Below, one piece after another: positions 60,553-64,000 of a DNA stretch of 64,000 nt. This stretch comes from Christiangramia sediminis (GTDB lineage Bacteria > Bacteroidota > Bacteroidia > Flavobacteriales > Flavobacteriaceae). The stretch covers positions 558,001 to 622,000 of the forward strand of contig NZ_JAJBZG010000001.1 in NCBI RefSeq assembly GCF_020552705.1, read 5' to 3'. The notes beneath the pieces were generated by a model. It searched no databases and was not told the DNA's origin. It was given only the letters and a program-made list of their open reading frames with translations. Positions within the stretch are counted from its first letter, which is position 1. The number at the start of each line of letters is the position of its first letter. The position numbers were made by a program, and so were the translations under genes.

Positions 60553-63500
60553 TTAATTATCGCTGGAAGGGAAATTAATATACTCGGGCGCCATTGATTT
60601 TGCAGATTTTTTTCTTTCTTCACTAGCTTCAGATTCAGCCTCTGCAATCTCTGTATTGGCTATTTTTCTAATGAGTTCCTTAAAAGTATCAAAATCAACT
60701 TTATATGAAAGTCCCACCCCTTGAGTAAAGCCTATTTCTTCACCTATAAACTGAATATTGTTCTCTCTATTGAAAACTTTTGCTCTCAGCGTCCCGTCTT
60801 CGTTCAATAAAAATTCAATTTCTAGGTCTCCAATAATAACAGATTCTGTTACTCCCCCAATTGGTACTCCTACCTGGCCATTAATGATCACCCTGTCTGA
60901 AATCTGGGTGGAAAGGGTGAGTCCAAATCTGTCCACCGTTTGTTGATCTGGTGTACGGTCTCCCTGCACATAATTTACACCCACCTGAAATTTACCGTCG
61001 TCATCAGCAAAAATATCATTCACAATACTGGAAGCTCTTTCTGCAAGTGTACCATAAATAGCCGCGCCGCGTAAACCAAATTCGCTATAGAAAGTTCCCT
61101 GTGTTACCAGGAATAAAGCCTGTAATTCGGTGGTTGCCCGGTCATTTATTCTATACTGTAATTCAGACTTTACCGTTGAACTTGCACTTGGAAATTCAAT
61201 TTCAAAACCAATATCCGGCTGTTCTATTTCCCCCTGGAGATTAATTACGACTTCCACCGGAATTTTACGATTTACAGATGGATTTTCCAGTAATACCGCT
61301 GGATTGGCGTTTAAAGAATAAACCGCGCTTACATCCAGTTGCGCATCTGTAGGATCACCATCCCAGTTTATGCTCCCCCCAGATTCAACTGTAAATACTT
61401 TTTGTACAAGACCAGCATATTTAAAATTATAAACACCTTCGTAGACAATAAAATCGCCCCACATATTAAACTTACCGTTGGTGTTAATTTCCAGTAAAAG
61501 GTTCCCCGAACCGCGTCCCCTTAATGTACTTCCACTGGTCTTATCAACCACCACTTCTACTTCAGCATCATTAGTGATATCAAGATCAAAGATCATCTCT
61601 ATACCCTTAACCTCTGGCAATTCTAATTCTTCCCCGGCTAATTTTGCGGCTTTCTCTTCAGGACTTAAAAATCTTATAAATGAATTATCACCTACAGATT
61701 CGGTATCGCTCAAGGGAATTTTGAAAACCGTCCCTCTTTCAGTAGCCGCATTTACATCAATTATAAGCTCATCTGTGGGTCCTTTTATAGTAGCTTCCCC
61801 GTCGATAAAAGCAGTACCGTAATAAAGGGCGTCTTCATCTGCTTCTGTATCCAGCACCAGTAATCTATCTGAATTAAGCGAAAGATCAAGAAACCATTCA
61901 GAAAAATTGCGATGAGAAATTATACCGCCTAAAACTCCCCTGGTATTGAATTTTGTATCTACAATATCAATATTGTCAAACACGAATTGTTGCTTGGTAA
62001 GATTAACCCTGGCCTCTTGCTGAAAATCTAAATCTACATTTAAATATGGAATCCTGAGGCCGGCATTATTTAGTCTCAAACTTCCAGAAAAATCGGGATT
62101 CTTATAGTTTCCTGTCACAAATGCCCGGCCCGAAGCGAAACCTCTAATATCCGTGAGAACATCTGCTCCTAATGCAGTAAATATGGACATGTTCAACCTA
62201 TTAAGATTCACTTCCAGGTCTATGGCTGGTTCATTACCACTTACATTAATATCTCCTATGGCAGAAAGTGATTCTATATCTTTTTTCTGAAGAACTGCGT
62301 AAACTGAATAGTCTGTAAGATCTGTATTTCCCTGCACCTCCATCTGAAGGTTTCCCATAAAGGTATCGTTTACTTCCAGCGAATCTATCTTGAGGTTGGT
62401 TGTTGGATAATAAGCACCATCTTGCTGCAGTAGATCAAGATCTCCATTTAAAGTACCGGCCAGATCAAGACTGTCAATTTCAGGAGTGATTTTACCGATA
62501 TCTACGTTTATAAATTTCATTTTGAAATTTTTATAGGTAGAATCATGCATTTCACCACTCAGTCTTATTTCTTCATTTTCATGACTCATTACCAGGGAAT
62601 CAATCTGAAGATCCCTGAAACTGTTATCAAATACTATTTTATTACTTCTGTTATTTTCTTCATTAAGATACCAGACATTTTCCTTGAACTTAAAATCTGA
62701 TTGCTGAATTCCTACCACAGATTTATTGTTCTCATTAATGGTATGGAAAAGATTCAGATTAAATACATCGTTATTTTTATTACCACCCTTAAATTCTGAA
62801 CGTATAAAAAGGGTGTCACGCTGGGTTACATTAATAAAACTGAATTCAGAGAAATTATAGAAATCTGTGGCTACACTATCGGCTTCAAAGAAGGTATTAT
62901 ATATTGGGTTTGTGTTATCTACCTGAAGGTTGATCTCCTCCACCATATTATTAAAAATATCAATTCGTGGAGATTTAAATGTCAGTCGGAATTCAGATTC
63001 ATCAGACTCTACTCTACCCCGTATAAATGTATTAGGGGCCAGTTCAATTTCCGGATAAAAAACTTCAACGATCTGGTTATAGATGTCAAAATCAAATTCC
63101 ATATACTGATTGGTAGTAATGGTCTTTGGTTTATAATTGGTGTAAATACTACCAATGGAATTTTCTACCAGAGCCCCAACTTCTTCCAGTTTAAAAATAC
63201 CGGTAACTTCACCATTTATAACATCCGGAGAATTGATGGTAATAGTACGAACCTGTCCTTCAAAACTTGAAGAAACGCTAAGATCATCAAAATAGTAAAG
63301 GTCATTTTGATTTTTATAGGAAGTATTAAGAAGCAAAATATTACCAAAGGCGTTATCGATATTGGTTCCCTTCATATTCATGATCACATCACCTTTGAAA
63401 ACAGAAATGCTATCACGATTCACAAAATTCAGGGCATTAAGGTCAGCATACTCTACTGAAGCTTCAAAATCATATACATTGATATCTTTTGAAACATCCA

Positions 63501-64000
63501 CCAGCCCGTTAAATTCCATTTCCAGATTAGGATCATCTGAAACAAAATAACCGTTAAAAAGAGGATTTCGAAGATTCCCAATCACTCTAATATCTGAATA
63601 CGTGTAATTATTGTAAGTGATCCTGGAAATAGCACCTTTAAGTTGCGTATTAAGATTTTCCCGGTCAAATCCTCCCCCGTCAAAATCAAGGTTAAAACTG
63701 GTCTTTCCTAATTGCTTATTATCGATCAATTTACCAATATTGAAGTTCTTAAAGATCAGTTTACCTTTATAGGTCGAAGCAGAAGAACTATTAAAATCAC
63801 GTAGAACAAAATCGGCATTGGCAGATCCTAACTGACTATTTAAAAACACATCAGCATCAAGAAAAGAATTCGTAACAAAAGTGTTTCCTTTCATATTGAC
63901 ACTTCCAAACTCCCTTAGGGATTCAGGCAATTTTCCCAATAACGCACCCGGTAGAAAATTGACCATATCGTAATAATTGGTAACAAAATCTGAATAACTA
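60553..64000 (-). CDS. tamB: TamB translocation/assembly protein (5' end outside window)
   Basis: At least 1148 residues are visible; the frame stays open through 64000, so the internal Met at 63966 is not the start. Repetitive beta-strand structure fills residues up to about 800 (for example VNLTKQQFVFDNIDIVDTKF, LRGRGSGNLLLEINTNGKF). The C-terminal DUF490/TamB domain follows (GVYNFKYAGLVQKVF, IPVEVVINLQGEIEQPDIGF, YRINDRATTELQALFLVTQG, GVGLSYKVDFDTFKELIRK). TamB spans the periplasm and helps lipid transport or outer-membrane protein assembly. No TamA is in the window. Confidence 0.9.
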   Translation of the reverse strand, partial: SYSDFVTNYYDMVNFLPGALLGKLPESLREFGSVNMKGNTFVTNSFLDADVFLNSQLGSANADFVLRDFNSSSASTYKGKLIFKNFNIGKLIDNKQLGKTSFNLDFDGGGFDRENLNTQLKGAISRITYNNYTYSDIRVIGNLRNPLFNGYFVSDDPNLEMEFNGLVDVSKDINVYDFEASVEYADLNALNFVNRDSISVFKGDVIMNMKGTNIDNAFGNILLLNTSYKNQNDLYYFDDLSVSSSFEGQVRTITINSPDVINGEVTGIFKLEEVGALVENSIGSIYTNYKPKTITTNQYMEFDFDIYNQIVEVFYPEIELAPNTFIRGRVESDESEFRLTFKSPRIDIFNNMVEEINLQVDNTNPIYNTFFEADSVATDFYNFSEFSFINVTQRDTLFIRSEFKGGNKNNDVFNLNLFHTINENNKSVVGIQQSDFKFKENVWYLNEENNRSNKIVFDNSFRDLQIDSLVMSHENEEIRLSGEMHDSTYKNFKMKFINVDIGKITPEIDSLDLAGTLNGDLDLLQQDGAYYPTTNLKIDSLEVNDTFMGNLQMEVQGNTDLTDYSVYAVLQKKDIESLSAIGDINVSGNEPAIDLEVNLNRLNMSIFTALGADVLTDIRGFASGRAFVTGNYKNPDFSGSLRLNNAGLRIPYLNVDLDFQQEARVNLTKQQFVFDNIDIVDTKFNTRGVLGGIISHRNFSEWFLDLSLNSDRLLVLDTEADEDALYYGTAFIDGEATIKGPTDELIIDVNAATERGTVFKIPLSDTESVGDNSFIRFLSPEEKAAKLAGEELELPEVKGIEMIFDLDITNDAEVEVVVDKTSGSTLRGRGSGNLLLEINTNGKFNMWGDFIVYEGVYNFKYAGLVQKVFTVESGGSINWDGDPTDAQLDVSAVYSLNANPAVLLENPSVNRKIPVEVVINLQGEIEQPDIGFEIEFPSASSTVKSELQYRINDRATTELQALFLVTQGTFYSEFGLRGAAIYGTLAERASSIVNDIFADDDGKFQVGVNYVQGDRTPDQQTVDRFGLTLSTQISDRVIINGQVGVPIGGVTESVIIGDLEIEFLLNEDGTLRAKVFNRENNIQFIGEEIGFTQGVGLSYKVDFDTFKELIRKIANTEIAEAESEASEERKKSAKSMAPEYINFPSSDN

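Noticed and set aside
1-64000. tRNA, rRNA, CRISPR, IS element or prophage genes
   Set aside because: No tRNA-like arms, direct-repeat arrays, transposase or integrase motifs were seen on either strand.

Overview
The window reads as a chromosomal segment of a marine-type Flavobacteriaceae bacterium (Bacteroidota), most like the Gramella/Christiangramia group. The reasons are: AT-rich DNA; very few Shine-Dalgarno motifs; several TAnnTTTG minus-7 boxes, in the best cases with a TTG 18 to 22 bases upstream; a fused alpha/beta 2-oxoacid dehydrogenase E1; a GH3 glycosidase fused to a serine hydrolase; BshA of bacillithiol synthesis; a Bacteroidota-style LptD; and many small lipoproteins. The genus is inferred from gene content and was not searched. 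I see no rRNA, tRNA, CRISPR array, insertion sequence, integrase or prophage.

Layout. 1-6900 (minus): an operon for an exported isoquinoline-oxidoreductase-like molybdenum hydroxylase (2Fe-2S subunit, then Tat-exported Mo subunit), followed by a ModE-like regulator, a cysteine desulfurase, XdhC, a MocA-like nucleotidyltransferase, MoaD and a MoeB cut by the window edge. Just upstream, at 7049-7263, lies a frameshifted tail of a second molybdenum hydroxylase. 7272-10226 (minus): a DUF4251 lipoprotein, a CIA30-fold protein, a small acidic protein, a formate/nitrite-family channel and a guanine-deaminase-like enzyme. 10413-14337: an HPF-like protein, an aconitase-family enzyme lacking one usual cluster cysteine, a membrane protein and a metallo-beta-lactamase-fold protein without its metal ligands.

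14420-20667 (minus) is the most distinctive block. Eight tightly packed genes encode a flavoprotein, a methyltransferase, a type III polyketide synthase, an enoyl-reductase-type SDR, a FabZ-like dehydratase, a KAS II-like synthase, an ACP and a phosphopantetheinyl transferase. The layout suggests a dedicated fatty-acyl starter passed to the type III PKS, whose alkylresorcinol- or alkylpyrone-like product is then methylated and oxidised.

20744-24337 (minus): an OmpA lipoprotein, a lipocalin-like lipoprotein, a 53-residue DUF1328 protein and the E1 fusion. 24460-30577 (plus): a 2-oxoglutarate/Fe(II) oxygenase-fold protein, SUI1, a DUF1835 protein, a nucleoside phosphorylase, and PPK1 coupled to a cytosolic periplasmic-binding-protein fold. 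30783-34712 (plus): three secreted proteins. 34767-40492: Ung, a MutS2-like ATPase without Smr, a DCC thiol protein, a dicarboxylate symporter and chorismate synthase. 40825-46200 (minus): a response regulator, a PAS histidine kinase and a large FAD/Fe-S oxidase. 46334-51446: a beta-barrel protein, BshA, the GH3/serine-hydrolase fusion and a protein of unknown function. 51533-64000 is rich in envelope genes: two Fe-S electron-transfer proteins, MlaD/MCE, a cell-wall amidase, LptD, RidA, methylglyoxal synthase, 6-phosphofructokinase and a TamB cut by the right edge.

Family assignments come from motifs read by eye. Where a start was moved from the longest open frame, or is GTG or TTG, the entry says so.
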